DNA of 64,000 nt from Bradyrhizobium guangzhouense (lineage in GTDB: Bacteria; Pseudomonadota; Alphaproteobacteria; Rhizobiales; Xanthobacteraceae), in assembly GCF_004114955.1 (NCBI RefSeq), contig NZ_CP030054.1, positions 310,001 to 374,000 of the forward strand, read 5' to 3'. Below the pieces are notes generated by a model. That model saw only the letters and a program-made list of their open reading frames with translations, made no database searches and was not told the origin of the DNA. Shown in pieces: positions 50,287-59,514 of this stretch (its first letter is position 1; every line of letters starts with the position of its first letter). Both the position numbers and the translations under genes were made by a program.

Positions 50287-50636
50287 TTCCTTCGGCAGAG
50301 GCGCGAACGAGCAGCGCTGGAGCGGCCGATCGACTGGAGAGCATTCAGGGAGCAGGGCGCAGGCCTCGGATAGAGGATGACCAAAGAGCTGAGAAGCTGA
50401 CGGCTCCGGGGCCGTGATGGTAGTCCCGATCGACAGGCGCGCCGTTAGCTTGTTTTGGTTGTGCAGGGCCTCTTCCGAGGCCCTGCGATCCGGCGCCCGC
50501 CAGGATCAGATGCTCTCAGATTGTGCGCATCGGACGACAACCTTGCAGCATTGCTGCGCGATAGCCACGCTAGTCGCTGCTCCCCGCCTACCCGACCTGC
50601 TACATTGACTCAAGCGTCAACTGGAAGGCCGCGAAG
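50287..50636. other. Intergenic region upstream of the M20 gene
   Basis: About 350 bp with no recognisable gene or -24/-12 element. It should carry the promoter for the M20 amidohydrolase. Confidence 0.4.
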
Positions 50637-51839
50637 ATGAAGAGGACTACAAACACAAGCGCAAACAATCTGCTTTCCAGTTCCGAAAAGGACGTGGTGA
50701 TCGAAATGCGGCATGCTATGCATCGCGAGCCGGAGCTTTCCAACAACGAGTGGAAAACTCAACAGCGGATCCGCGAAACGCTTGAACGGTTTGGGCTGTT
50801 CGATGCGAAGACCTTTCACAAAACCGGCCTTTACGTCGACATCCACGGTTTAGCCTCCGGGCCGCAGCGCTCCGTCGCCATACGGGGCGACATCGATGCC
50901 TTGCCGATCCAGGAAACCCGGGACGACTTGTCCTATCAGTCCCGGGTCCCAGGTCATATGCATGCGTGCGGTCATGACCTGCATGCGTCGATCGCTATGG
51001 GTACCGCACTTGCGTTTCATCGGATGCGAGAGAGCTTTTCTGGCAAGCTTCGCGTGTTTTTCCAGCCCGCCGAGGAGGCGGAGCCACTCGGCGGACGATC
51101 AGTGGCTGAGCAGGGCCTGCTTAGCGGCTTCCACGCTGCTGTTGGGTTCCACGTCAAAACTGATTTGCCCGCGGGGATGTTCGGCGCACGCCCAGGCGCT
51201 GTGACACAATCCGCCGATCAGTTCGCGATCACACTTATCGGGACCATGGCCCACGGCGCGAGGCCGCATGCGGGCGTGGATGCAATTGCGATGGCCGGGG
51301 CATTCATCAATGAGGTCCAAAAGGTCGTGTCGCGGGAAATGCCCTTCGATGACGGGGCGATCGTCACAATCGGGACGATTGCAGGTGGCGAAGCCACAAA
51401 TATCATTTGCCCGTCAGTTACGATGACCGGAACTATCAGAACAAGCCGTTGTGAGCGGAGAGAGCTCCTGGTTCAGCGCGTGCGAGAAATAGCTGAAGGG
51501 GTCGCGACGATGCACCGCGGGAAAGCGGAGTTCTCCCACAAATTCGGTGAACCGCCGGTCATTAACAACGACGTGATGGTTGACAGGTTTCGGCGGCTGG
51601 TGGTCGAGACCGTGGGCAAAGACAAGTTTTCCGACCTGAAGTCGTCGAGCGCAGGCGGCGGCAGCGACGATTTCGGATTCTACTCCGCGTGCGTGCCCTC
51701 GATCTACTTCTGGTTTGGCAGCAAGGAGCAAGGCAACGAGTCCGGCGTGCACACGCCAACTTTCGGAGCCTCGGACGATCTGCTCGTTCCGACAGCTGAG
51801 CTCGCGATCAGGTACTGCTTGGAGATGCTGAATTCGTAG
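50637..51839 (+). CDS. M20D-family amidohydrolase (HipO/IAA-amino-acid hydrolase type)
   Basis: A 400-residue di-metal amidohydrolase that removes an acyl group from an N-acyl amino acid. Metal and catalytic residues are visible: RGDIDALP (D87), MHACGHDLH (C111, H113), FFQPAEEAEPLGG (E146 and E147), GFHVKTDLPAG (H172) and GVHTPTFGASDD near the C-terminus. The lid domain lies at about 190-300. It precedes an M24-type pseudogene and the alanine dehydrogenase/AsnC/aldehyde dehydrogenase/aminotransferase set, so the substrate may be an N-acetylated diamino acid; this is inference. Known ectoine deacetylases (DoeB/EutE) are of another fold. Confidence 0.9.
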   Translation: MKRTTNTSANNLLSSSEKDVVIEMRHAMHREPELSNNEWKTQQRIRETLERFGLFDAKTFHKTGLYVDIHGLASGPQRSVAIRGDIDALPIQETRDDLSYQSRVPGHMHACGHDLHASIAMGTALAFHRMRESFSGKLRVFFQPAEEAEPLGGRSVAEQGLLSGFHAAVGFHVKTDLPAGMFGARPGAVTQSADQFAITLIGTMAHGARPHAGVDAIAMAGAFINEVQKVVSREMPFDDGAIVTIGTIAGGEATNIICPSVTMTGTIRTSRCERRELLVQRVREIAEGVATMHRGKAEFSHKFGEPPVINNDVMVDRFRRLVVETVGKDKFSDLKSSSAGGGSDDFGFYSACVPSIYFWFGSKEQGNESGVHTPTFGASDDLLVPTAELAIRYCLEMLNS

Positions 51840-51943
51840 CGGCGCCGATGTACGATCCCGCCACAAATGACACGAAAAGATCCGCCGGCCCGCCCTCGAT
51901 CCACGCGAGAGAACGACCCACTCTTTCCAGAAGGAGTTTGCAC

Positions 51944-53096
51944 ATGGCAATGCCTAAGGCTTCGCAAGCATTCGCCCGCGGCGGGTATCTGCGGAGATTA
52001 TCCGCCGTCAAGTCGGAGATAGAGCGGCGAAGGTCGAAGCGGTGGTCACGGCTCCGGCTAACATCATATATCTCTCCGGATACACTTCGAGGTCGGGCTA
52101 TGTTCCGCGGGGGCTGGTCGTGACTTTAACGGATGAGTAGCCGACCTTCCTGACGCGCAGAATGGTCTGGCCGGCGGCGATCCATCAGATGTTTGTCGAT
52201 CGCAGTCGTGTCACTGGTTATTCGGAGGCGCTCATCGCTACCCCGAACGGGAGGAGACCATCGACTTCATCTTGGACGATGGCGTCGGCCGCAAATGGAC
52301 CGGTCTGGAAGAACGGCTCTTGCCCGCTGACAGTTAAGAAGTTCAAATCTCGCTCGACAGGCGCGAACATCGTCTACTGCACTAACGCCGTGACCCGGAT
52401 CCGCGGCGTGAAATCGGACTCGGAATTCGCGATGATGCGGGAAGCTACCGCTATTTCCGACGCCGGCATGCTCAAAGCGAGAGACGTTATCCGCTCAGGC
52501 GCGCGCGAGGCCAATGAATCCGCCGAGGTCATTGCAACATTGGTGCGCAGCGCTAACGGCAAGCCCAGCACGGATTTTGCGGGCCTCTTCTTTGCGCTGC
52601 GCACGCATCTCCACGTGTCACATTCGCTGGACCGAAGACGTCTTCCAGACGGGCTCGCAGAGCAATTTCGAGTTCAGCGGCGGGCGTCATGGCTAGACCT
52701 CTCCGCTGATGCGCACGATGTCGCGATCGGTAAGCCGTCGGATCACATACGCCGGTTGCATGAAGGGAACGTTGCCAGGTTGGAAGCTGCACTTGCCGCC
52801 GCCAAACCCGGCAGGACCTGCAGCGACGTCGCCATAGCTTTCAACTCCAACTTGAAAACGCGATGGCTTGGTGAAGGAGTCTCGGTGCGGCTACGCCGTC
52901 GCGATAGATTGGACGGAACCTACAGCTAGCTTGAAGGACGGCGATAACACGGTCCTCAAGCCGAATACGACATTTCACCTCATGCTTGAAAACTGGATCG
53001 ATGAAGACGTGGTTATGTGATCAGCGAAACCTTCCGCATACCGACGTTGCAGGTGAACCATTCACGAAGTTGCCGCGCGAGCTATTCGAACTCTGA
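51944..53096 (+). pseudogene. M24-family hydrolase, EutD/DoeA (ectoine hydrolase)-like, decayed
   Basis: Start ATG 51944 has AAGGAG upstream. Pieces across the three frames read in order: GGYLRRLSAVKSEI; ANIIYLSGYTSRSGYVPQGL then a stop; FVDRSRVTGYSEALIA; IRGVKSDSEFAMMREATAIS, DAGMLKARDVIRSGAREANE; IRWTED and QSNFEFSGG; HEGNVARLEAALAAAKPGRT; IDWTEPTASLKDGDNTVLKP; FHLML; VISETFRI; LPRELFEL then a stop at 53096. The order and motifs fit the creatinase/prolidase-fold peptidases used as ectoine hydrolases. At least five frameshifts and stops make it non-functional. Confidence 0.7.
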
Positions 53097-53159
53097 CGCG
53101 CAATCCGCTGCGGCCTCAGCGATTCCAGGCCTGCCGCTAGTGCGTTAAGGTCTCTCAAA

Positions 53160-53798
53160 GGAGAACAATGGGCCACTCTCGCTCGCAGCACTCGCCTTCT
53201 TGCACGAGGACACCGGTTTTCAACACTAGGCGTCCGCAGATAGGTGGCCCGGTCGCGGTGCTGATTGCGCCGAGCCGTAGTCCATCGCAATATCCCGGGC
53301 TCGCGCCTGCGCTCGTCATCACCAAGACCGAAGGTGGACGCGATCGTCACAATCGGAAAGGCCGCTTTCGAGCGATCATTGACAGCCGCTCCATGATGCT
53401 CACAATCTCTGAGCGTATCGTTGCCATTCGATCGGCGAGCCCTGGCGGCATGCGCGCGTTGCTGGGCAACTGTTCCGCCATAAATATCCGCCGGGATTCA
53501 TGCAGCTTTTGCGTGGAGCGGGACAGAGGGGATGTTTCGCCCAGAGCCCCGTGGAGGAACCGAAGGCCGTTAAATACGTGAAAATCGCTGTGCGAAACTT
53601 CCTTTGGATCGATGTGTCGGCTGCCACTGTGCCGATTGCGGCGCCAGGAATAGCAAACCATCACCATCTCGCGCACTCTGCTGGAATTGTGCGCAAGAAC
53701 GCCGAGGTTGCTGAATTTCTGCGTCGTTCGCCGGTCCCTTCTCAATTTCACCGCGTGGTTCCGATTAGAAGTGGTTCAGCAAAAGCGGAGATTGCAAG
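53160..53798 (+). other. Unassigned, possibly degenerate coding region before ald
   Basis: About 640 bp between the M24 pseudogene and ald. GGPVAVLI followed by YPGLAPAL near 53245-53315 hints at a decayed protein end, but I cannot identify it. ORFs on both strands look like noise. A GGAG ribosome site for ald lies at its end. Confidence 0.3.
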
Positions 53799-54911
53799 AT
53801 GCAAGTCGGTGTTCCCAAGGAAATCAAAACACACGAATATCGCGTGGGCCTGACCCCTGGAGCTGTCCGGGAATATGTGGCTGCCGGCCACCAAGTATTG
53901 GTGGAGGCCAATGCCGGCGCTGGCATCGGGGCAAGCGACGAGGAATACCGGAAGGCCGGTGCAACAATCGCCGCGGCTGCTCGGGAGGTGTTTGCATCGA
54001 GCGAGATGGTAGTCAAGGTCAAGGAGCCGCAGCCGTCCGAATGGGTCCAGCTCCGAGAGAATCAGATCCTCTTCACCTATCTGCATCTGGCGCCCGATCC
54101 GGAGCAGGCAAAAGGACTGCTGAAATCGGGTTGCACAGCGATCGCCTATGAAACCGTCACCGACTCGAACGGGGGCTTGCCGTTGCTTGCGCCAATGAGC
54201 GAAGTCGCGGGCCGGCTCACGATCGAGGCTGCCGGCGCGGCCCTAAAACGGTACAGCGGCGGGCGGGGGTTATTGATCGGCGGCGTGCCTGGCGTTCAGC
54301 CCGCTCGTATCGTTGTCATCGGTGGCGGTGTCGTCGGTACGCATGCCGCCCGAATGGCAGCCGGTTTGGGTGCGGAAGTCACCGTCATCGACCGTTCGAT
54401 CAACCGCCTTCGCGAACTGGACGAGCTATTCGAGGGCCGCGTCCGCACCAGGTACTCGACCATCGACAGCGTTGAAGAGGAAGTCTCTGCCGCAGACGTC
54501 GTTATTGGCGCCGTGCTCGTCCCAGGAGCCAGTGCACCGAAGCTGGTGTCGCGCAAGATGCTGAGCTCGATGAAGCAAGGCTCTGTGGTCGTTGACGTCG
54601 CGATCGATCAAGGCGGTTGCTTTGAGACGTCGCGTGCCACCACCCATGCTGATCCAACCTACGAAGTCGACGGCGTGATCCACTATTGCGTTGCCAACAT
54701 GCCCGGTGCAGTCCCGCTTACCTCAAGTCAGGCCCTCAACAACGCAACTTTGCCTTTTGGCTTGGCTTTGGCAAACAAGGGCTTTGCGGCCGTGCTTGAA
54801 AATCCGCACTTGCGCGCTGGCCTGAACGTCTATCGGGGCCGGTTGACCTACAAGGCAGTGGCAGAGAGTCTCGGCCTACCATTTTCACCGATCGAACAGG
54901 CTGCGGCCTGA
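53799..54911 (+). CDS. ald: Alanine dehydrogenase
   Basis: A 370-residue NAD-dependent enzyme interconverting L-alanine with pyruvate and ammonia. The residues known from cyanobacterial and mycobacterial enzymes fall at the same numbers: R15 (THEYRVGLTP), K75 (VVKVKEPQP), H96 (FTYLHLAPD) and D270 (DVAIDQGG). The nucleotide-binding motif is VVIGGGVVGTHAARMAAGLG. GGAG precedes the ATG. A strong intrinsic terminator follows 40 bp after the stop, so it ends its transcript. Next to a class III aminotransferase it could regenerate pyruvate from alanine; it may also feed bacteroid alanine metabolism. Confidence 0.95.
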   Translation: MQVGVPKEIKTHEYRVGLTPGAVREYVAAGHQVLVEANAGAGIGASDEEYRKAGATIAAAAREVFASSEMVVKVKEPQPSEWVQLRENQILFTYLHLAPDPEQAKGLLKSGCTAIAYETVTDSNGGLPLLAPMSEVAGRLTIEAAGAALKRYSGGRGLLIGGVPGVQPARIVVIGGGVVGTHAARMAAGLGAEVTVIDRSINRLRELDELFEGRVRTRYSTIDSVEEEVSAADVVIGAVLVPGASAPKLVSRKMLSSMKQGSVVVDVAIDQGGCFETSRATTHADPTYEVDGVIHYCVANMPGAVPLTSSQALNNATLPFGLALANKGFAAVLENPHLRAGLNVYRGRLTYKAVAESLGLPFSPIEQAAA

Positions 54912-54951
54912 TCTCCCAGGCCCCCTAGGGGCGTTTCCTCCCTAACTTGAA

Positions 54952-54984
54952 GGGGCCACCCTTGGAGTGGCCCCTCCTTTTTTT
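54952..54984 (+). terminator. Rho-independent terminator after ald
   Basis: Perfect 8-bp GC stem (GGGGCCAC at 54952-54959 with GTGGCCCC at 54967-54974), 7-nt loop, then TCC and a run of seven T. It also faces the convergent AsnC gene and may serve both. Confidence 0.9.
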
Positions 54985-55165
54985 GCTTTCAAGCACCATT
55001 CTGGCACGTAATTCGACCAAGCCCACTGGGGCGAGTTCGTTAGGCCTGTTTTGGGTTGAAGAGGATTGTGAGAAGTCAGAATTGTCAGAGCTTTCGGTAT
55101 GGTTCTCATTCTTTCACGAGTGCTCAAAACAGCTGGACCGTCGGGACGTCGCGATCAAAGATCGC

Positions 55166-55642
55166 TTATCTGTCCGGTGGCATTTCGATTGGAACTGCAA
55201 ACCCCGATTTTACGCGGTCCATGATGACCATGGTTTTGAACCCCTTAATATCGGGGTTCTCGTAAAAGAAGCGTCTGGTGAAAAGCTCGTAGTCCTCCAT
55301 CGTGCGAGCCGTTATGTACAGAACGAAGTCTGCATCGCCCGTGACATAGAAGCCATTTACGACTTCACTCGACGTTTTGATGGCCTTCTTGAATTTGTCG
55401 ATGATATCGGAGCGCTCCCGCTCGAGATTCACGAGGACAAGCATCTGAATCGGCCTTCCCACTGCTCTTGCCGAGACGATGGACACATCCGACTCAATGA
55501 TTCCTTCCGAACGGAGCCTCTTCAACCTTCTCTGACACGCCGTGGGGGAAAGCCCCGCCATTTCGCCAATGACCTCGGACGTGAGGCGATTGTTTTTTTG
55601 CACGATCTCCAGGATGCGTGCATCTATCCGATCGTAACGCAT
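55166..55642 (-). CDS. Lrp/AsnC-family transcriptional regulator
   Basis: A 158-residue regulator: N-terminal helix-turn-helix (DARILEIVQKNNRLTSEVIG, LSPTACQRRLKRLRSEGIIE) and a C-terminal RAM ligand domain (SEVVNGFYVTGDADFVLYIT, NPDIKGFKTMVIMDRVK). It is divergent from the aldehyde dehydrogenase gene, with a perfect 20-bp palindrome between them, so it most likely controls that operon. AsnC-type regulators (DoeX, AsnC) are the usual controllers of ectoine catabolic genes, and Lrp homologues also control alanine dehydrogenase. Confidence 0.92.
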   Translation of the reverse strand: MRYDRIDARILEIVQKNNRLTSEVIGEMAGLSPTACQRRLKRLRSEGIIESDVSIVSARAVGRPIQMLVLVNLERERSDIIDKFKKAIKTSSEVVNGFYVTGDADFVLYITARTMEDYELFTRRFFYENPDIKGFKTMVIMDRVKSGFAVPIEMPPDR

Positions 55643-55695
55643 AGCGGTTGTCTCCAGCCCTAAGCTGCGTTTCGTCGCAAGGCATCAATGCTTTG

Positions 55696-55755
55696 CAGGA
55701 ATTCATCCCGCGCACCGAAAATGCGACGCAAATCTGTTTGCGTCACTAGTATCCT
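55696..55755. repeat. 60-bp element shared with 28621-28681, copy 2
   Basis: Starts CAGGAATTC and ends ACTAGTATCCT like copy 1, with about 79 percent identity over 61 aligned positions and one gap. It lies between the divergent AsnC regulator and the aldehyde dehydrogenase gene. Confidence 0.7.
55725..55744. promoter_or_regulatory. Palindromic operator between asnC-type regulator and aldehyde dehydrogenase
   Basis: GACGCAAA, spacer TCTG, TTTGCGTC: an 8-bp perfect inverted repeat. It is 83 bp from the regulator start and about 57-108 bp from the possible dehydrogenase starts, so one site could serve both divergent promoters. The AsnC-type protein next door is the obvious candidate ligand. Confidence 0.6.
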
Positions 55756-55851
55756 GATTACTCCAGCAATTTCAATAAGTGACGGCGCGGGAGTTTCAAA
55801 ATGGGTGTTCAAGGCTTTCGGCACAGACGCCCGGAGTGGGGTGGCCTCGCT

Positions 55852-57315
55852 ATGCGGCACCTTCGAACTCTCAGACGACGAGACTTTTTAGCGGGGGCAG
55901 CGTTCATCGACGGCAAGTGGACGGACGGCGGGCAGAAGGACGCGGTTGTCGACCCCGCGACGGGGGAGGAAATCGCGGAAGCTGCCCGTTGCTCGGCGGC
56001 CGACATGGAGCTGGCAATCGGAGCAGCAGAGAAGTCGTTTGTTGCATGGAGGCGTCTGCTGCCCACCGAGCGAGGAGTGATCCTCAAATCTTGGGCGTCC
56101 CTGATCCGCGGCCATTCAGAGGATCTCGCCGTTCTTATGACCAGCGAGCAAGGAAAGCCTCTGGCGGAGGCACGCTACGAGATCACATATGGCGCGGGCT
56201 TTCTGGAATGGTTTGCCGCTGAAGGCGAGCGCACCTATGGCGAGACCATTCCGAGTCACAAAGCGGGAAGCCTGCTTCATGTGCGAATGCAGCCAATCGG
56301 TGTTGCGGCGGCGATCACGCCATGGAATTTTCCAATCGCGATGATCACGAGAAAGGCGGGAGCTGCTCTTGCCGCGGGCTGCCCGATCGTCGTGAAGCCG
56401 GCTCCCGAGACGCCATTGTCGGCCCTTGCCCTGGCTAGGTTGGCCGAAGAAGCTGGTATTCCGCGTGGCGTATTTCAGGTGCTTGTCGGTGATTCAATCG
56501 AGCTTTCGAAACCACTGTTGCGCGATACGAGGGTGCGAGCTCTTTCGTTTACTGGTTCTACCGAAGTTGGGCGCCTGCTTCTGGCAGAGGCGGCACAAAC
56601 CGTGAAGAAAGTGTCGCTTGAGCTGGGGGGCCACGCTCCGTGCATCATCTTTGACGACGTCGATGTCGACAAGGCGGTTAAGGGAGCGATGGACGCAAAG
56701 TTCACCACTTCGGGCCAGGACTGTCTCGCCGCCAATCGCATCTACGTGCATAGAAAGATCTACCGCGCCTTCGTCGAGGCGTTTGCCACCCCTATTTCTC
56801 AGCTCAGAGTCGGGCACGGCCTGGAAACGACAACTGATATAGGGCCGATGACAAAGCTGTCGGTTGCCAACAAATGCAGGGCCCACATCGACGACGCCGC
56901 AAAAAAGGGGGCGCGGGTGTTTTGCGCCGACAAGGGCGCAAGTTTGGGTGCAAACTTCGTTCCTCCGACGTTGCTCAGCGATGTCACCGACCACATGCTG
57001 ATCACGCATGAAGAAACCTTCGGGCCGGTTGCTGCCGTGCTCCCGTTCGATTCTGAGGCGGAGGTTGTATCCAGGGCGAACGCCAGCGAAATGGGGCTGG
57101 CTGGATACATCTACACAAACAACCTTCGCCGGGCGCTCCGCCTTTCTGAGCAGATCGAGTGCGGCATGCTCGGAATCAATACAGCTTCCTTTACTGGACC
57201 GCCCATTCCGTTCGGAGGCTGGAAGCAGTCCGGACTCGGACGAGAAGGGTCGAAGCACGGTTTAGCAGAGTACATGGAACACAAATACGTCTGTTTCGGC
57301 GATTTGGCGGCATAG
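55852..57315 (+). CDS. NAD(P)-dependent aldehyde (semialdehyde) dehydrogenase
   Basis: A 487-residue aldehyde dehydrogenase of the succinate-semialdehyde type. The N-terminal block is AAFIDGKWTDGG, the cofactor region PWNFPIAMITRKAGAALAAG and FTGSTEVGRLL, the general base E257 (LELGGHAPCIIFDD) and the nucleophile C291 (TSGQDCLAANR). ATG 55852 gives a family-length N-terminus; an in-frame ATG at 55801 would add 17 residues. The aminotransferase follows 9 bp later, so the pair should turn an omega- or diamino acid into a semialdehyde and then an acid. Succinic or aspartic semialdehyde are both possible. Confidence 0.9.
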   Translation: MRHLRTLRRRDFLAGAAFIDGKWTDGGQKDAVVDPATGEEIAEAARCSAADMELAIGAAEKSFVAWRRLLPTERGVILKSWASLIRGHSEDLAVLMTSEQGKPLAEARYEITYGAGFLEWFAAEGERTYGETIPSHKAGSLLHVRMQPIGVAAAITPWNFPIAMITRKAGAALAAGCPIVVKPAPETPLSALALARLAEEAGIPRGVFQVLVGDSIELSKPLLRDTRVRALSFTGSTEVGRLLLAEAAQTVKKVSLELGGHAPCIIFDDVDVDKAVKGAMDAKFTTSGQDCLAANRIYVHRKIYRAFVEAFATPISQLRVGHGLETTTDIGPMTKLSVANKCRAHIDDAAKKGARVFCADKGASLGANFVPPTLLSDVTDHMLITHEETFGPVAAVLPFDSEAEVVSRANASEMGLAGYIYTNNLRRALRLSEQIECGMLGINTASFTGPPIPFGGWKQSGLGREGSKHGLAEYMEHKYVCFGDLAA

Positions 57316-57324
57316 GAGAACTAT

Positions 57325-58725
57325 ATGATTGATATCAAGACCATCGCTGAGCGAGATCGTTCCAGTGTTCTGCATCCCTTCACGCAGCTGAAGGATTTCG
57401 CGAGCGGCAAGCTTGGCGATCCCACAATCGTCACAGGTGGTAAAGGGATATCCATTCGGGATGCGGAGGGCCGAACATACATCGATGGCTTTGCCGGTCT
57501 CTACTGTGTCAATATCGGCTATGGGCGTACCGAAGTTGCCGAGGCCATCGCAAGGCAGGCCTATCAGCTCGCATATTACCACACGTACGCTGCTCACACG
57601 ACCGAAGAGCTCGCAAAGCTTTCGCATCGCCTCGTGCAAATGGCACCGGGAAACGCCAGCAAAGTCTTCTACGGACTTTCCGGATCGGATGCCAACGAAA
57701 CTCAGGCCAAGCTCGTCTGGTATTACAACAATCTGCGTGGTCAGCCGAAGAAGAAGAAGATCATCTCTCGCGAGCGCGGTTATCACGGGTGCTCGGTCAT
57801 TTCTGGATCAATGACGGGAATGTCGTTCTATCACGATCAAATGGACCTTCCGTTTCCGGGTATTCTGCACACAGGCACTCCCCACCATTATTGGGGCGCT
57901 GAGCACGGGGAATCGGAGGAGGCCTTTTCTCGTCGGCGTGCGGCCGAACTCGAAGAGCTAATTGTGCGGGAGGGCGCGGAAACGGTCGGCGCGTTTATTG
58001 CCGAGCCTGTCCTTGGTACCGGAGGCATCACACCGCCGCCCAGCGGGTATTGGCGGGAGATTCAGGCCGTACTCAGGCGGTATGACGTTCTTCTCATCGC
58101 CGATGAGGTGATCTGTGGATTCGGGCGAACCGGGGCCGACTTTGGCAGTACTCTATACGGGATGGAGCCGGATCTCGTAACGGTCGCCAAGGGGCTCACC
58201 TCGGGCTACATGCCGCTCTCGGCAGCCATCGTGGGGGAGAAGGTTTACTCTGTTATGGAGGGGGCCGCCGATCGCGTTGGCGCATTCTCACACGGTTACA
58301 CCTACTCGGGTCATCCGATCGCTGCCGCCGCCGCCAACGCAGTGCTCGATATCGTTGAAAAGGAGCAGCTCAGCAATCGCGCCAGGGTGGTCGGCGCGCA
58401 CTTTCAAAAGCGGCTTAAGGAAAGGTTCGCTCAATTGGAGATCGCTGGCGAAGTTCGCGGCGTCGGCTTGCTCGGCGCTATCGAGTTTGTCGCGGACCGT
58501 CACACGAAGCGACGGTTCGACGCCCAGCTCAAAGTCGGCGCCCGCATCTCGAAGGCTGCTCGCGAGCGGGGACTTATTGCTCGGGCAATGCCGCATGGCG
58601 ATATTCTGGGTTTTGCTCCGCCTCTTGTCGTCTCGGAAGGCGAGATTGATGAGATTGTCGAGCTTGCCTATCAGGCAACCAGGCAAGTCATTGACGAACT
58701 CGCCAGGGAGCCCGCAAGCGTTTAG
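57325..58725 (+). CDS. Class III (omega-amino acid:pyruvate type) aminotransferase
   Basis: A 466-residue PLP enzyme of fold type I. PLP-binding features: GLSGSDANETQAKLVWYYNN, the YHGCSV segment, the Asp of LLIADEVICGFGRTG, and the Schiff-base lysine K289 (VTVAKGLTSGYMPLSA). GGAG precedes the ATG, and the gene is 9 bp after the aldehyde dehydrogenase stop. Relatives use beta-alanine, GABA, taurine, putrescine or 2,4-diaminobutyrate, usually with pyruvate as acceptor. With ald and an AsnC regulator nearby, a diaminobutyrate or similar role is plausible. Confidence 0.92.
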   Translation: MIDIKTIAERDRSSVLHPFTQLKDFASGKLGDPTIVTGGKGISIRDAEGRTYIDGFAGLYCVNIGYGRTEVAEAIARQAYQLAYYHTYAAHTTEELAKLSHRLVQMAPGNASKVFYGLSGSDANETQAKLVWYYNNLRGQPKKKKIISRERGYHGCSVISGSMTGMSFYHDQMDLPFPGILHTGTPHHYWGAEHGESEEAFSRRRAAELEELIVREGAETVGAFIAEPVLGTGGITPPPSGYWREIQAVLRRYDVLLIADEVICGFGRTGADFGSTLYGMEPDLVTVAKGLTSGYMPLSAAIVGEKVYSVMEGAADRVGAFSHGYTYSGHPIAAAAANAVLDIVEKEQLSNRARVVGAHFQKRLKERFAQLEIAGEVRGVGLLGAIEFVADRHTKRRFDAQLKVGARISKAARERGLIARAMPHGDILGFAPPLVVSEGEIDEIVELAYQATRQVIDELAREPASV

Positions 58726-59119
58726 AAACTCCGCATTCCACGCCCGGCACGTGTCGCACATCGGGCGCGCTTCATGAGTGAAGGTCATCCTCACCGTGAG
58801 GCGACCCGATCCGTTCTGAGCTAACTCAAGTAGCACCGGGCCGCCGCGGCAAATGCCCAGTTACACGGACTTTGTCAATCCTAGGAACTACGTCCGAATG
58901 GGGCAGGTCGCGCGCCCTAACGACCCAATGGTGGTGCGGAAGGTGCTGGCAAACGCGAGCGGAGAGATCTTCTCGCCCTTCGACTGGGCGCAAGCCATTT
59001 ATCGCACCTCTGGCGGCGGTGGCCCTTCAGTTCATCTGAAGAAGGAGAGCAGGTGACTCTGTGGTATTCCTCCGTTGCGGGCCGTCTTGTTTGACGGACG
59101 CGAACGCTGCAGGTCCTAC
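58726..59119. other. Intergenic region before the IS66 element
   Basis: About 390 bp. A 67-codon ORF at 58853-59056 (MPSYTDFVNPRNYVRMGQVA) has a plausible composition but no family motif and no good ribosome site. No terminator hairpin was evident after the aminotransferase. Confidence 0.35.
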
Positions 59120-59479
59120 GGGTAATCCTGGGAGAAGCACTATGCCGATTTCGAGGGGCGGAGGTGATCACATCGGCCGAGCGGCGGCGCCGGTGGTCGC
59201 AGGATGAGAAGGAACGGCTTGTTGCAGCACTGGGCGAGGATGTGACCGAGACGTTGGGAGATCCCGCGCCGGTTCAAGGTCATCGAGACCGTGCGAGAGA
59301 AGTTCACTTGCCGCGATTGCGAGAAGATCAGCCAGCCGCCGGCACCGTTCCATGCCACGCCGCGCGGCTTCATCGGTCCGCAATTGCTGGCGACGATCCT
59401 GTTCGACAGTGGGGTCGAGGACTGGCGCGCCGCTTAACCAGTTTTCCCGGTCATGCACGTTTCCAGCCCCCGCCACATC

Positions 59480-59514
59480 GCACGCAGCATGCAGATTTCC
59501 CGCACTACGCGCTC
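59480..59514 (-). ncRNA. Group II intron domain V
   Basis: On the minus strand it begins GAGCGCG with the catalytic AGC triad and has a GAAA tetraloop flanked by pairing arms (GCGG/UCUGC, GAGCGCG/UGCGUGC with wobble pairs). It lies 71 nt from the intron 3' end, leaving room for domain VI. Confidence 0.65.

Noticed and set aside
53771..53790. GG-N10-GC spacing before ald as an RpoN promoter
   Set aside because: The -12 part reads AAGC instead of TTGC and the -24 part is TGGTTC; too far from consensus.
58853..59056. 67-codon ORF MPSYTDFVNPRNYVRMGQVA
   Set aside because: Plausible composition but no ribosome site, no recognised family and it ends near the IS66 border; kept only as part of an intergenic note.
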